A DNA stretch of 64,000 nucleotides from Neoarius graeffei (Eukaryota > Chordata > Actinopteri > Siluriformes > Ariidae), in assembly GCF_027579695.1 (NCBI RefSeq), contig NC_083587.1, positions 48,505,521-48,569,520 of the forward strand, written 5' to 3'. Below are positions 21,005-33,599 of the stretch, one piece after another. Both the position numbers and the translations under genes were made by a program. Each line of letters begins with the position of its first letter. Position 1 is the stretch's first letter. The notes beneath the pieces were generated by a model. The model saw only the letters and a program-made list of their open reading frames with translations. It was not told where the DNA came from and did not search any database.

Positions 21005-21652
21005 TTATTATTATTATTATACATACATATTCCTTTAGGGTGTTCAACATGTCTTTCTCTTTCATAATTCTCTTAAAATAATCCGTATTTAATGAAGCAA
21101 ACCTGGCGGCCATGTTTGTTTACAAATTGTCACAGTTGCTCGCAAGCACAGAAGTTTTATATCTGTGATGTGCAACGTCATGTTGTCTTGCACATTCATT
21201 CATTTTGTAGAGTGACGTAATACACATAGGATAAGCAATATGCTAACAATATTGCATGCTATCAAACCAAATGAATGAAACCGACTAGAAGGGAATAGAA
21301 CACATTTTTATTCCATCGACAAAGTGTCCTGTATGTATAATCATGCTACATCCACACGACAACGGCAACGAGATGTTATTTAAAAATATATCGCGTCCAA
21401 ATGGGCAACAATCAGTAAAATATCAGGTCCATATGGCAACGCAACGCTTGCTGAAAACGATGCAATACACATGCCACACCTCTAGGGGCGCTGTAAGACG
21501 GTCCCTTCGGAGACACCAGAACAATAGAAGAAGTAAGGACGGATGCGCATAAACTATTATGCGTGAGACTTCATATTAGCCACAAAGTCAGGAAAATCTG
21601 TTTGTAAAATTACATTATAATGACCAAATACAATGAAAAGTATTTTTCCAGT

Positions 21653-22025
21653 CTCACCTGTGAAAGGTAATCCCATGTGATCTCGTTTGGATGGCAAACC
21701 TGTTGGTACAGTTAAACGCAGCTAATCTTTATTCTCCGCTTTGACCTCTCCAATATGGCGGCGAGGATGACGTATGATTCTACGCGGAAGGCGGCGTCTT
21801 TAATGGTCCGGAATAAATTGAATACTACACGTTGATGGATTAATTTGTTTCTCACCTGTGAAAGGTAATCCCATGTGATCTCGTTTGGACAGTAAACCTG
21901 TTGGTACAGTTAAAGGCAGCACATGAATCTTTATTCTCCGCTTTGACCTCTCCAATATGGCGGCGAGGATGACGTATGATTCTACGTGGAAGGCGGCGTC
22001 TTTAATGGTCCGGAATAAATTGGAT
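21653..22025 (+). repeat. Tandem 198-bp duplication inside Harbinger-like copy A
   Basis: The two units share long identical stretches, including ttctccgctttgacctctcc and caatatggcggcgaggatga; the second is slightly shorter. Confidence 0.9.
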
Positions 22026-22375
22026 TAATTTGCTCCTCTACGCCCTTTTTGAGGAATGTATTGTTGGACTTAAATCAACATCTGAAGAGGTGAGATCGCT
22101 CCTTTTTTTCCCTATTTTTGCTGGCGGGATTGCACCATTACACAATAAATATTCACAGTGAAAATATTTTGTAAGCGCGTTTCATGAACCAAGTTATAGG
22201 ATTTGTTGACAACTCGCATCGCAATGAGAAGATCATTGGCACTACTGGTGTTAAGAATCAGACCATTTCATAAATGAATATTTTGCTGTAGAGCTGCAGT
22301 GTTTGTACAATTGCATGTTTTTGCTTCACTATTCTGCTTCTTGCATTACTACTGTGAACTAACACTGAACATAAT

Positions 22376-22400
22376 AATAATAATAATAATAATAATAATA
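22376..22400 (+). repeat. (AAT)n microsatellite
   Basis: A run of ataataataa inside Harbinger-like copy A. Confidence 0.9.
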
Positions 22401-23049
22401 TCCAAGCTCGTGTTTCACTCTCACTAGTGCTCTGTAAGGCTTTTTCCTGGTGATATTCGTTACACTTCTACCCGGCGTGAAGCACTCACAGTCATGTGGT
22501 TGTGACGTCATCGTAAACAAATCCGTTCTACTCATCCAGACGACTTCACAACGGCAACGTTGCCAGATCTTTCCACTCTGGAACCCGTTCTCAAAAAGAT
22601 TGCGTTTTGGGCACCCAAAACGCCGGTGCCGTGTGGACGCCAGGCCTAAACGATAAGCAATTGTATCGGAGTCACCTGAATCCGTTGCCGTGTGGACAGG
22701 GCCTAAGTCCTGATATTTCACTCCGATAACGTCACGCCCACTGTTTTCCCGCTGACTAGACGTGCATTGTCAAAATGGCAAACTGGTTCAAAATTAAAAC
22801 TCTTTTGATTAACTTGCATATTTTTTGTGGATGTGTCCATATAATAAAAAGAACATTACATGGTGGCACGAAGACATGAAGTTTATCTTCTCGTGTTGAA
22901 CAATATATCACTTGTTCACTTCACTCAGTCATGAAATATACATTCACTACTCATAGATAAACTTCATATTTTTGCACCACCATGTAATATCCTCTCTCTA
23001 CTGTATATACATTGTATCTATATACATATGTATATTATAGTATTATAAT

Positions 23050-23421
23050 CTCATCTCATTATCTCTAGCCGCTTTATCCTTCTACAGGGTCGCAGGCAAG
23101 CTGGAGCCTATCCCAGCTGACTATGGGCGAAAGGCGGGGTACACCCTGGACAAGTCGCCAGGTCATCACAGGGCTGACACATAGACACAGACAACCATTC
23201 ACACTCACATTCACACCTACGGTCAATTTAGAGTCACCAGTTAACTTAACCTGCATGTCTTTGGACTGTGGGGGAAACCGGAGCACCCGGAGGAAACCCA
23301 CGCGGACACGGGGAGAACATGCAAACTCCGCACAGAAAGGCCCTCGCCGGCCCCGGGGCTCGAACCCAGGACCTTCTTGCTGTGAGGCGACAGCGCTAAC
23401 CACTACACCACCGTGCCGCCC
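23050..23421 (-). repeat. V-SINE, full length
   Basis: Reverse orientation, with a perfect 12-bp duplication tagtattataat (23038-23049 and 23422-23433). Confidence 0.95.
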
Positions 23422-23433
23422 TAGTATTATAAT

Positions 23434-24908
23434 ATTACTGTATATTATGATAATACAATGTTATTTTTAATTATACATATATTTCATACAATACATTACC
23501 GTATATGTTTATTGTTATATTCTCAAAGAGGAGATCACTAAATCAGCAGCATGTTTGACTTTTTTTTCTTTTTTGAGGGAAACATAAAATATGCTTTTTT
23601 TAAAAGCTTGGTGGATGTTATAGAGACCTTGCCTTCTAATTCCTGCCAAACATGTTCTTTAAGAGTCTTTAAGAGGACAACAGCACAAATGACTTTGGAA
23701 AATAAAAATGGTTTTGTGATTCTTATTATTTTATATACTAGAATTAGATTGAAGCAAATGAACATGTGAAAAATAAAGAGCTTCATATGGTGCAGCTCAG
23801 AGACACAGGATCTGTGGCTAACTAATAATCATAAATGTAGCACATTATCTGGCTGTGGATAGCACTAATCAAGCTATTATTATTTCTCTGAGGGTCAGTC
23901 CCCATAATGGTTAAAAGATTAAAAACATTTCAATATCATCAGTTAACTCTAGGCAACATGAGAAACGAGAGGAAAATGAAAATTAATGCATCTGCAGTAC
24001 ATCATGTTCTCTTTATTTTTTTGGACAAATGACTCTCAAATTGGTCATAGAGTAAGAAATGTGCAGGTTCTCTAATTATGCTAATTGAAATGATTCTGAT
24101 CAGCCATATTTAGCAGCAGAAGCTAAATGATTGCACTCACTATTTGAAATAATTGCTGTATTATTCCAGCAATTTGCTCATTGAATAAATTTTTTCTGCA
24201 TCTAATTTAACCTTCATGTTCCAAAACAAATTGTAGCATGGTTGTGGAGACAAAGCAGTCAATTTGTAATCAAGAATAATCAGTGAATCATGTCACCAAT
24301 TATACTACAACAGTTATTTAAATTAGGTAATCATTATTGTAAATGTTTATCTTTTACTCGTTCTCAAACCCACACATGCACAAGTATGAATACAGACATG
24401 ATAACTTTGTCTTCAGTGCCTGTAATGAAACCTGCTGGCATTTTGACCTCATAGGTTATTATTAAATTGAATATAATTTGCATTTTGTTTGTCTCTACAC
24501 CTTCGTAAGCGTAACAGTGCCTTCCTCAGGATATTAGCTAGAAGAAAGAGAGCTGAGTAAATCTGTCACATCAACCTTCCGTGAGTAATGAACTACTTCA
24601 CAATCACTTCCTGTTCACACAGTGTATAAAGCGAACTCAATCTAGCAATCATCGCGAAGTCTTGCCAACTCTTGAAAGTTGTCAGTCTTGCATCTAGTTA
24701 CTTCAATTTCCGATGACTCTTTGAATTTTCTGATTTGACTTTCGCCCTCCTTACAGAATTGGCTTTTGGATTGGATTGTTGCCTCATAAATATTCAGCAC
24801 ATGGAACCTCAAACCTTTCTGGAGTCCTGTGTATTAAACATAGAGTTTTTGAAATCCAATAGATCTAATAAATTAGCTAACAAATAACACATAATAGATA
24901 TTGTCAGT

Positions 24909-24909
<1 letters not shown>
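23434..24909. other. No gene seen
   Basis: About 1.5 kb of AT-rich, apparently single-copy sequence in the loop of the inverted repeat. A TATAAAG at about 24625 after a GC-richer stretch is promoter-like but unsupported. Confidence 0.5.
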
Positions 24910-24944
<35 letters not shown>

Positions 24945-24945
24945 G

Positions 24946-25012
<67 letters not shown>
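24910..25012. repeat. (CA)n-(TG)n-(TA)n microsatellite
   Basis: A CA run followed by tatacgg, a TG run and then TA to 25012. The CA and TG runs can pair as a hairpin. Confidence 0.95.
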
Positions 25013-25016
<4 letters not shown>

Positions 25017-25470
25017 TCTGGAGCGTTATTTAGTTATACCACAGCAGTTTGGCAACAATTACAATGTTTAATTTATTTATGAATAATCCAGTGTGCTTTA
25101 CAGTTTATGGTTACAGTTTTAATGCTGTGAAAGGTCTGTAAGATGAGTTAGTTCCTGTTATCACTTCCATTATAACAATGCGAAACATCGTTCCCTCACC
25201 TCTCTCTGTCTCTCTCTTTCTCTCTCTTTCTCAGAAAACATACCTTCACTCAACTTTTTTACGATGAAACTGGAAAGCATTAACCTCGCTGTCCTAAAGC
25301 TTTCTCCATGCAGTTATATAAACAGCTCTTAACAAAAACTTCACCACATCAACAGTGTAATATTTTTAATACTATTAATATTATTTGTTTTTGCTTGTTA
25401 AACAACATTTTTTTGTTATCTGGGATTCTTTTTATATACTTAGATTATGTGGAGTATCTGTGGAGATTTT

Positions 25471-25472
<2 letters not shown>
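25013..25472. other. No gene seen
   Basis: AT-rich spacer between microsatellites. Confidence 0.5.
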
Positions 25473-25531
<59 letters not shown>

Positions 25532-25552
25532 ACACACACACACAAATATATC

Positions 25553-25626
<74 letters not shown>
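25473..25626. repeat. (TA)n-(CA)n-(GATA)n microsatellite
   Basis: TA run to about 25521, a short CA stretch, then a GATA run from 25552 to 25626. It directly abuts the right inverted-repeat arm. Confidence 0.95.
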
Positions 25627-25627
<1 letters not shown>

Positions 25628-27088
25628 GAGGATATTACACGGTGGCACGAAGATATGAAGTTTATCTTCAAGTGGTGAATGTATACATCACGAGTGAGAG
25701 AAGTAAACAAGTGAAATATTTTTCAACATGAGAAGATAAACTTCATATCTTCACCCCACCATATAATGTTCTTTATATTATATGGACACATCCACAAAAA
25801 ATTGCAAATTAATCAAAAGAATTTTAATTTTGAACCGGTTCACCATTTTGATAATGCGTGTCTAGTCAATGGGAAAACACTGGGAGTGATGTCATCGGAG
25901 TGAAATATTGGGAATTATTATACACACAGGACACTTTTTCCATGAAATAAAAACAAGTATTCTATTCCCTTCTAGTGGGTTTATTGATGGCATGCAATAT
26001 TGTTATCATATCGCTTATTCTCCATGTATTATGTCACTCTCCCCAATGGAGAATTAGCATGCAGTATTGTTATAATATTGCATGTTGTCAAAACAACACG
26101 ATGTCAGAGCTCATGCGAAGATCCAATGACAAAACTTTTCTGCTACGCATGCGTACAGTCATTTCTTTGTCGGCTGGGAGAGAAAGAAGATGGGGTTAAT
26201 TCAGTGCTTGGCTTAAGCACTAAATAAATAAACTGAAACTAAAGATGCGCTGAACACCTGAAAGGCTACCAAAGCTTCATTATATATTCTTCACGCATAT
26301 TTACAAAAGAAAAACATACCAACGGACATCAAAAAACTGGAAAAGAGACACATCGGAGATGTAAATCTTCCACGGTAGTGAATGACTGACAGTTTTTGTT
26401 CACAAAAATGGCCACCAGGTTTGCTTCATTAAAAGCAGAAGACTTAAAGAGACAGACATGCTGAACACCCAAAACTAGCCCAAAAGGCTACCAAAACTTC
26501 ACTGGATATTCTTCTCTCATATTTACAAGAGAAAAACATACCAACATACATCGAAAAACTGGAAAAGAGAGCAATAGCAGAAATATAAAGTTCTACTTCG
26601 AGGTGAGGAAAAGTGACGGAGACTTTTACAAGAGGACTTCACTCGTGGACTTCACTCAGCAAAGCCCTTTTGTTTTGAACAACTGCCCCCCGTTCTTAAC
26701 TTTTTGAAAAATCTATAATTGTTCAATTGGATGTGTATATGTAAAAGTAATAGTAACGATAATAATAATAATAAGTAGAAGAAGAAGAGGAGGAGGAGGA
26801 AGGATGGCTTTTTTCATGGTCTATCAGATATATTCCATTCAGCTACTCATCTTCGACTTGTTCAATATCATGCTAGCTGAATGGAATATATCTGATATAC
26901 CACAAAAAAAGCCAGCCAATATTATTTAAATATGTCACTCAGATCCGCGATGTATTTTGTATGAAAAATGTGAGTTTTTCAACACTAGAAGATAAACTTC
27001 ATATCTTCAAGCCAACATGTGATATTCTTTTTATTATATCAACACATTCACAAACAAAAAGTACCCAAATTTATCAAAACAATTAATA
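25627..27088 (-). repeat. Right arm of the large inverted repeat
   Basis: It matches the left arm (20311-23000, minus insertions) in reverse. Modules with gaagataaacttcatatcttc are repeated near both ends (25733 and 26988), and a block beginning gctgaacacc is duplicated at 26249-26360 and 26459-26590. No intact open frame. The right end is cut by a Tc1 insertion at 27091. Confidence 0.85.
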
Positions 27089-27090
27089 TA

Positions 27091-28718
27091 CAGTTAGGTC
27101 CATATATATTTGGACACTTACACAAATTTTGTTTTTTTTTTACCTGTTTACTGAAACATATTCAAGTTATAGTTATATAATGGACATGGACATAAAGTCC
27201 AGACTTTCAGCTTTCATTTGAGGGTATCCACATTAAAACTGGATGAAGGGTTTAGGAGTTTCAGCCCTTTAACATGTGCCACCCTGTTTTGAAAGGGACC
27301 AAAAGTAATTGGACAATTGACTCAAAGGCTATTTCATGGGCAGGTGTGGGCAATTCCTTCATTATGTCATTCTCAATTAAGCAGATAAAAGGCCTGGAGT
27401 TGATTTGAGGTGTGGTGCTTACATTTGGAAGATTCTGCTGTGAAGAAAACATGTGGTCAAAGGAGCTCTCCATGCAGGTGAAACAAGCCATCCTTAAGCT
27501 GCGAAAACAGAAAAAAAAACCATTGCTACAATATTAGGAGTGGCAAAATCTACAGTTTGGTACATCCTGAGAAAGAAAGAAAGCAAGCACTGGTGAACTC
27601 ATCAATGCAAAAAGACCTGGACACTCACAGAAGACAACAGTGGTGGATGATCGCAGAATAATTTCCATGGTGAAGAGAAACAGCCAACCAAGTGAACAAC
27701 TCTCTCCAGGAGGTAGGTGTATCAATATCCAAATCTACCATAAAGAGAAGACTGCATGAAAGTAAATACAGAGGGTTCACTGCACGGTGCAAGCCACTCA
27801 TAAGCCTCAAGAATAAAAAGGCTAGATTGGACTTTGCTAAAAAACATCTAAAAAAGCCAGCACAGTTCTGGAAGAACATTCTTTGGACAGATGAAACCAA
27901 GATCAACCTCTACCAGAATGATGGAAAGAAAAAAGTATGGCGAAGGCGTGGTACAGCTCATGATCCAAAGCATACCACATCATCTGTAAAACACGGCGGA
28001 GGCAGTGTGATGGCTTGGGCATGCATGGCTGCCAGTGGCACTGGGTCACTAGTGTTTATTGATGATGTGACACAGGACAGAAGCAGCCGGATGAATTCTG
28101 AGGTATTCAGAGACATACTGTGTGCTCAAATCCAGCCAAACTGATTGGTCGGTGTTTCATAATACAGATGGACAATGACCCAAAACATAAAGCCAAAGCA
28201 ACCCAGGAGTTTATTAAAGCAAAGAAGTGGAATATTCTTGAATGGCCAAGTCAGTCACCTGATCTCAACCCAGTTGAGCATGCATTTCACTTGTTAAAGA
28301 CTAAACTTCAGACAGAAAGGCCCACAAACAGACAGCAACTGAAAACCGCTGCAGTAAAGGCCTGGCAGAGCATTAAAAAGGAGGAAACACAGCATCTGGT
28401 GATGTCCATGAGTTCAAGACTTCAGGCAGTCATTGCCAACAAAGGGTTTTCAACCAAGTATTAGAAATGAACATTTTATTTACAATTATTTAATTTGTCC
28501 AATTACTTTTGAGCCCCTGAAATGAAGGGATTGTGTTTTAAAAAATGCTTTAGTTCCTCACATTTTTATGCAATCATTTTGTTCAACCCACTAAATTAAA
28601 GCTGAAAGTCTGAACTTCAACTGCATCTGAATTGTTTTGTTCACAATTCATTATGGTAATGTACAGAACCAAAATTAGAAAAATGTTGCCTCTGTCCAAA
28701 TATTTATGGACTTAACTG
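27091..28718 (+). mobile_element. Tc1 element with DD34E transposase remnants
   Basis: Ends CAGTTAGGTCCATA and TATGGACTTAACTG form the terminal repeats, with TA at the left (27089-27090) and a mutated TG at the right. It is 1,628 bp, the usual Tc1 size. Confidence 0.95.
27453..28464 (+). pseudogene. Tc1 transposase, frameshifted
   Basis: This would cut and paste the element through a DDE active site. It starts at MWSKELSMQVK (27453), a helix-turn-helix DNA-binding part, then shifts frame at about 27520 and again at about 27680. The open piece 27692-28144 holds the first catalytic Asp in LWTDETK and the KHGGGSVM segment. A further shift at about 28140 leads to 28120-28464 with the second Asp in MDNDPKHK and the Glu in NPVEH, 34 residues apart, the Tc1 spacing. 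The three catalytic residues survive but at least three frameshifts prevent a product. Confidence 0.9.
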
Positions 28719-29814
28719 TGCAACTCTTTCATTAAGGTGTGAAAGCATTGTTATAACATTCTCAAATATATAAGCAGAAATAAACACACTTTTGTTTCAA
28801 GATGAGAGAAAATATAGGCAATGTAAGGATACTGGTCCTGCCTAATGCATGTCACAGTCATAATCTTCACTATGTAAGTGTTGAACAGCAGCTAACAGTG
28901 GTATATTGATGTTATTACCACCAAATTCTGAGTTTGTGCTCAGCTTTGTTCATTTTTTATTCCAGTTTAACCCTCAATGGACAAGGTCACTGTCGTGTCA
29001 TCAAGGAATCGGTCAATATACAAAATATTAGCCTGGAAAATGTTAATACAGTCTTGTTTTCTCAAAAAATATATCTAGATCCCTGACCAGGATAAAGCTG
29101 ATAAAACTGAAGATGAATGAATGAATGAATGAATGAATGATTAAAAATAGAAATCCGATCTAAAAACAGGCAAGACTAAACAACTGGAGAGTTCAAACGC
29201 AAACGTCAACAAGCACCTGGAAAAAATTTAACCAATACCAACAGCAGATTGTTCTGTTCAGCAGGCTTGTCCCTGTCACGCCCTATTTTCTGCAGATGCC
29301 ATCAACTCCATTTCGGCAAATCAGCGCTCTGAAGCTTGTGACATTCTCCATCATCACTGCACCCATCGCTTGCTAAATTAGCATTTATTTCACCAAATAG
29401 TGCATTAAAACATGGAAAACAATCAACAATATTAATGAACCTGTGACTGTATCACAGGTAGGGAGTAAAAAGAAACCAAGCCAATTTCTCACAAGTAGAA
29501 AAAAAGCATGTCTTAGTAGAGTAGGAAAAATCACCCATATTTGTTGGAGACACAATGCATGTAACCTTTGTGTTACAACATCAGCTCTACTCATCTACTG
29601 ATAAGGTTAAACAAGATGCCACACTACTGTCATACATAGACATCAGGCCAGTCAGACAATGGAGAGAAGTATCAAATCACTGAGACGAGGATACACTTTT
29701 CTTTTGTTTCTACACATACGATGGATATTCCTGTCAATCCCAAATTTAAGACTGTTACGGTGAACAAATCTATTCTGCAGGGGCCAGAATCTATTCTCCA
29801 GGGGCTACCCTGTA
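28719..29814. other. No gene seen
   Basis: AT-rich spacer; a short (GAAT)n tract lies at about 29113-29141. Confidence 0.5.
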
Positions 29815-29869
29815 TACTGTATATTTTCTTTCAGCTGTTCCCATTAGGGGTCGCCACAGTGGATCTGTT
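29815..29869 (+). repeat. Dispersed repeat fragment, left half
   Basis: The text ctttcagctgttcccattaggggtcgccacagtgg is a common fish repeat. It is continued at 31103 after the inserted element. Confidence 0.6.
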
Positions 29870-31102
29870 TGGATACAGGACACTTCGTCCAACGACCATT
29901 TCATCCAATGCCATTTCGTCCAATAGTTAAGACATTTCGTCCAAAGCCTTCGTCATACGCACTATCAATTATTTTATATTTCAGGTATTTGTTTGTTCGA
30001 AAAACGGAGGAATTCTCAACGGAATTTGACAGAAGCAAAACACATTTTTGCAGCGTGTAGTTTAACCACCCGCCACTCGCCAAATGCAAGTTGTGAAATC
30101 TAATGGTAAGTAAAGATCGCCCCAGACTCACCTTTCTCAGTGAGTGTGTTCAAAACGATGGGTTCCTACCTAGTATTCATGTAAAATCCAAGAAACATTT
30201 GACAAAAACTTCTTCCTCATGCAGGACTCTCAGTTGCGCTCCGGACTGTGCGCACCTTATTAAGACTGGCTATATGATGAATTAAATGGCTTCACTGGAC
30301 TCAAAGCTCGGAGAGCAGTCTGTAATGGTAAGGCTTGCTCGTTTGCTTTACAAAAATGTTTTCCGCTTTGGTCAAATTCTATTGAGAATTCTTCTTTAGG
30401 ATTGGTTTAAAAATATATAGCAATTTGTCACACATATTGTCACCTCACTATCATTAGGCATATGTTTCCATTTATTATGGGGGGACACAGTCATAAACTT
30501 GATTAATGCACTCCCTTAAATGAATAAAATACTATCCATCCATCCATCCATCCATTATCCATAACCGCTTATCCTGTACAGGGTTGCAGGCAGGCTGGAG
30601 TCTATCCCAGCTGACTATGGATGAGAGGCGGGGTACACCCTGGACAAGTTGCCAGGTCACTGAATAAAATACTATTTAAATAAAATATTTATTAAAAGAT
30701 TTTACTGATTAAGGCTGTTTTGGTCTTATTAAGACTGGCTATATGATGAATTAAACGGCTTCACTGGACTCAAAGCTTGGAGAGCAGCCTGTAATGGTAA
30801 GGGTCTACTTGTTTACACCCCTTACACCACTCTTTTGTGTCGAAGCGCTCATACTACAGCACTCGTTTGCTTTACAAAAAATGTTTATTTCCATTTATGA
30901 CAGGGAGACACAGTCATAAACCTGTTTAATGCACTCCCTTAAATGAATTATGGTTTGTTTATATCTCGATCTTGTCGCACATATGGTCACCACATATAAA
31001 ATAATTGATAGTGCATCTTAAAAAGGCTTTGAATGAAATGTCTCAACTATTGGACGAAATGGCATTGGTCGAAATGGTCATTGGATGAAGTGTCCTGATC
31101 CC
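29870..31102. mobile_element. hAT-like non-autonomous element with TTTCGTCCAA motifs
   Basis: The terminal about 110 bp are inverted repeats (29870-29990 and 30975-31102), with the end GGATACAGGACACTTCGTCC. The flanking duplication is ATCTGTT (29863-29869 and 31103-31109). Each end carries four or five copies of a TTTCGTCCAA-type motif, as in transposase-binding arrays. A segment with attaagactggctatatgat is duplicated inside (30259 and 30728). No coding frame. Confidence 0.7.
30535..30660 (-). repeat. V-SINE, 5'-truncated, inside the hAT-like element
   Basis: It begins with a (TCCA)n tail and has a perfect 14-bp duplication tgaataaaatacta (30521-30534 and 30661-30674). Confidence 0.95.
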
Positions 31103-31245
31103 ATCTGTTCCACATATTTGATTCGGCATAGGTTTTACACCGGGTGCCCTTCCTGATGCAACCCTCCCCAATCTATCCAGGCTTGGGACCGGCACTAAGT
31201 ATGCAATGGCTTGTACAATCCCAGTGGCTGGGTATAGGGGCCACC
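31103..31245 (+). repeat. Dispersed repeat fragment, right half
   Basis: ggttttacaccgggtgccct and the text after it continue the fragment at 29815-29869. Confidence 0.6.
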
Positions 31246-31602
31246 CTGTAGCACTGTCATCCTGCTTTTCTTTTATCATAGTTGACCTTCTTTGAAGGAA
31301 TTCAACTTGGAGTCCAGTGCATTGGGATGTGCCACAATACATACACTTCATATACAATCCTGAATGTCTACCTTGTTTGCTGATTGGCCCATGGCTTTAT
31401 TATAGGGAAATTAAGGCCAATTTACACTTCTGCATCGAATCTACACTGTAGCCTAATGTGCATTTCTCCAGAAATGTAACTCCATGTCATGGCAATGCAG
31501 ACCACAACTATTATATATGATCCACTTGGTCGCATCACATGTCTGACTGATTTTCTCCATGAAAACCAGAACTCTACAATCACAATATTGTGTTAATATA
31601 AA
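31246..31602. other. No gene seen
   Basis: Spacer with no recognisable feature. Confidence 0.5.
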
Positions 31603-31604
31603 TA

Positions 31605-32147
31605 CAGGGTGTCATCTCACAATCTAATAACTTTGCCACTTCTTGTTCAATTGACCTCAAATTTTAACAGCATGTGTGGAAACAGATCAACAGTTTATGT
31701 TTAATGTTTTTTTGTTTTTATCTTTTTAGGTACAGAAATGCCATTCACTGGAAAAGAAAAGGCGTTTTGTGTGTTAGAGTACACTCGAACACAGTCCAAC
31801 AAGACTGTGCAGTGTGCATTTATGAGAGAATTCTCAAAAAATGCACCAACTGCAATGCAGATTTGGACATGGAACAAAAAGTTCAAAGAGGAAGGCTGTG
31901 TACGCAGGGCAAAAGGATCTGGACGACCACCAGCATTGGAAGAGACGGCCGAGCGAGCGGGTTTGCGAATATTGAAAATTTGTGAAATCATTCATGGAAT
32001 CCGCATACCTTTGAATTTCTCATTCAAATTTTGAGGAATAAATCTTATATTGCTCAACATTCAGGCTGTTCAGGTTCATTTGCCTGGACTATGTAGCTTC
32101 TGGGATATTTACATCTCAAATAATATCAAATTTTTTGAAACACCCTG
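31605..32147 (+). mobile_element. Mariner-type deletion derivative
   Basis: A 543-bp element from CAGGGTGT to ACACCCTG with TA on both sides (31603-31604, 32148-32149). Its centre encodes only the N-terminal part of a transposase. Confidence 0.85.
31738..32034 (+). pseudogene. Transposase N-terminal domain remnant
   Basis: A 98-residue open frame beginning MPFTGKEKAFCVLEYTRTQS resembles the helix-turn-helix domain (DUF4817-like) at the start of some mariner-type transposases, with the segment AMQIWTWNKKFKEEGCV and a GRPP linker. It then runs straight into non-homologous sequence, and the catalytic domain is deleted. On its own it could bind DNA at element ends, but there is no evidence it is used. 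Confidence 0.65.
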
Positions 32148-32149
32148 TA

Positions 32150-33060
32150 TATAAAGTGTGAGGTTCGACAGTGCCTGTAGAGCATTATCACAGCCAGTTT
32201 ACACCTGCCTCTAATCCTGTGCATTAAAACACAATGAGATTATACTTTTCTGCCTTATTCCTAAGCGTACAGTGGGACTTTCGCTTGAGACATTCATACT
32301 GCTGAATACAGCCAAGTTAAAACATATTCACTTTCAGTGAGAATTCACTTGGTTTATAATTAGTCACTTGAGGTTTCTTTTTTCGACAGTAAATTTACTT
32401 CGAAACAACATTTTGTCCAAGTCATTTTCTGTTTATTACTCCTCCAGTGAAACAGAGAACTCATAATCCGCCCTGCTTCTGCGTCATGCGACAGCGCCTC
32501 CTAGAGGAGACACACACCTTACATGCAAGTATAAATGCTTCACACTGCACGAGCGTCGATGTTGTACCTACGACATAGATTCTAGGCAGAAGGATAAATC
32601 GGCCTTTAGATTCTTTTTTTTTCTTGAATCATTAACTATCAGTCATAATAATTGGCCTTTTTTTGCATTTGTGAATTATGTACGACATTCAGATTAGTCT
32701 GCTTTTGAAAAAGAAAAAAAAGAAATGGAGTTGTCTACATTTTTTTGCCACCAAATGTGACCAAAATCCTCTTTTTAGTTTTGGTTAAATAAAGTTGATT
32801 TTTCAGATCATGACAATTAATTATTTAATGCATATCAATTCAGATTGACGCTATATGAAATGCCCAGTTCTATCAGGCAAAAAAAGACAAAAAAACGTGA
32901 TTCCAGAAAACAAGAAAAATGGAGAGGCATGCTTTTGAACCTGAACTGTTCGATTGCATTTCAGATCTATTTAAGAGCACCGATAGTTTGCATTTCCAAT
33001 AATAATTAAAAAAAAAAAAACAGAGTACCTTGTATGTGGATACTGGAAATGCTGAAAGCT
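32150..33060. other. No gene seen
   Basis: AT-rich spacer; no recognisable repeat. Confidence 0.5.
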
Positions 33061-33067
33061 CTTTGTG

Positions 33068-33150
33068 TGGCTCTTTCTCTCTCTCTCTCTTTCTCTCTCT
33101 CTCTTTCTTTCTCTCATATACACACATTTAATATCAGCAGATACATGTAC

Positions 33151-33207
<57 letters not shown>
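33068..33207. repeat. (CT)n and (TG)n microsatellites
   Basis: A CT-rich run at 33068-33115 and a TG run at about 33155-33207. Confidence 0.95.
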
Positions 33208-33599
33208 TTTCATCAAAATTCATGACGGAGTTTACATACTGACTGCTACTTTGTCTTATTATTCTGGTGCTCTGCCAGTTTCCTATAAAGAATTTTCAAT
33301 CAATGCATCTTTAAAAATATTCTGAAACTATTTTTCAAACATTTGCCTTAATTTACACTTCCAAAGGCATCGACAATTACCCATCAATTCATCAAATTTA
33401 AAATAGAAACATTTATAACAAATATACTTTTGTGCATGCTAATTTAATGCACACAGGAATTCATTTGTCCGTTGTCATTTGGGAAAGTCTACTGAAATTC
33501 ATCAACTAAAATTCAGTATCTCTACATCATTGTCCTTTAAGTAAAGATTTATATGCTTTGTCATACAGTGTTTATGAAAATATTGGTCTATTACCTCTG

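Larger units (their letters stand above)
21344..22703 (+). mobile_element. Harbinger-like non-autonomous element, copy A
   Basis: The ends are imperfect inverted repeats GCTACATCCACACG and CGTGTGGACAGGGCC with likely 3-bp target duplication (tca/taa). It matches, in reverse, the copy at 52913-54028. Inside, a 198-bp unit starting ctcacctgtgaaagg is duplicated in tandem (21653-21850 and from 21851). No transposase is present. The Harbinger placing rests on the GGCCCTGT-type end and 3-bp duplication. Confidence 0.75.
20311..23000 (+). repeat. Left arm of a large inverted repeat
   Basis: Three blocks (20311-20630, 21005-21343, 22704-23000) match, in reverse and in the same order, the right arm at 25627-27088. 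A SINE and a Harbinger-like element separate the blocks and are later insertions. The class of the underlying element is unknown to me. Confidence 0.85.

Noticed and set aside
24590-24700. Promoter-like stretch with TATAAAG
   Set aside because: No transcript, open frame or repeat border supports it.
25308-25710. Open frames coding long Tyr-Ile or Ile-Tyr-Leu-Ser runs
   Set aside because: They are translations of TA and GATA microsatellites.
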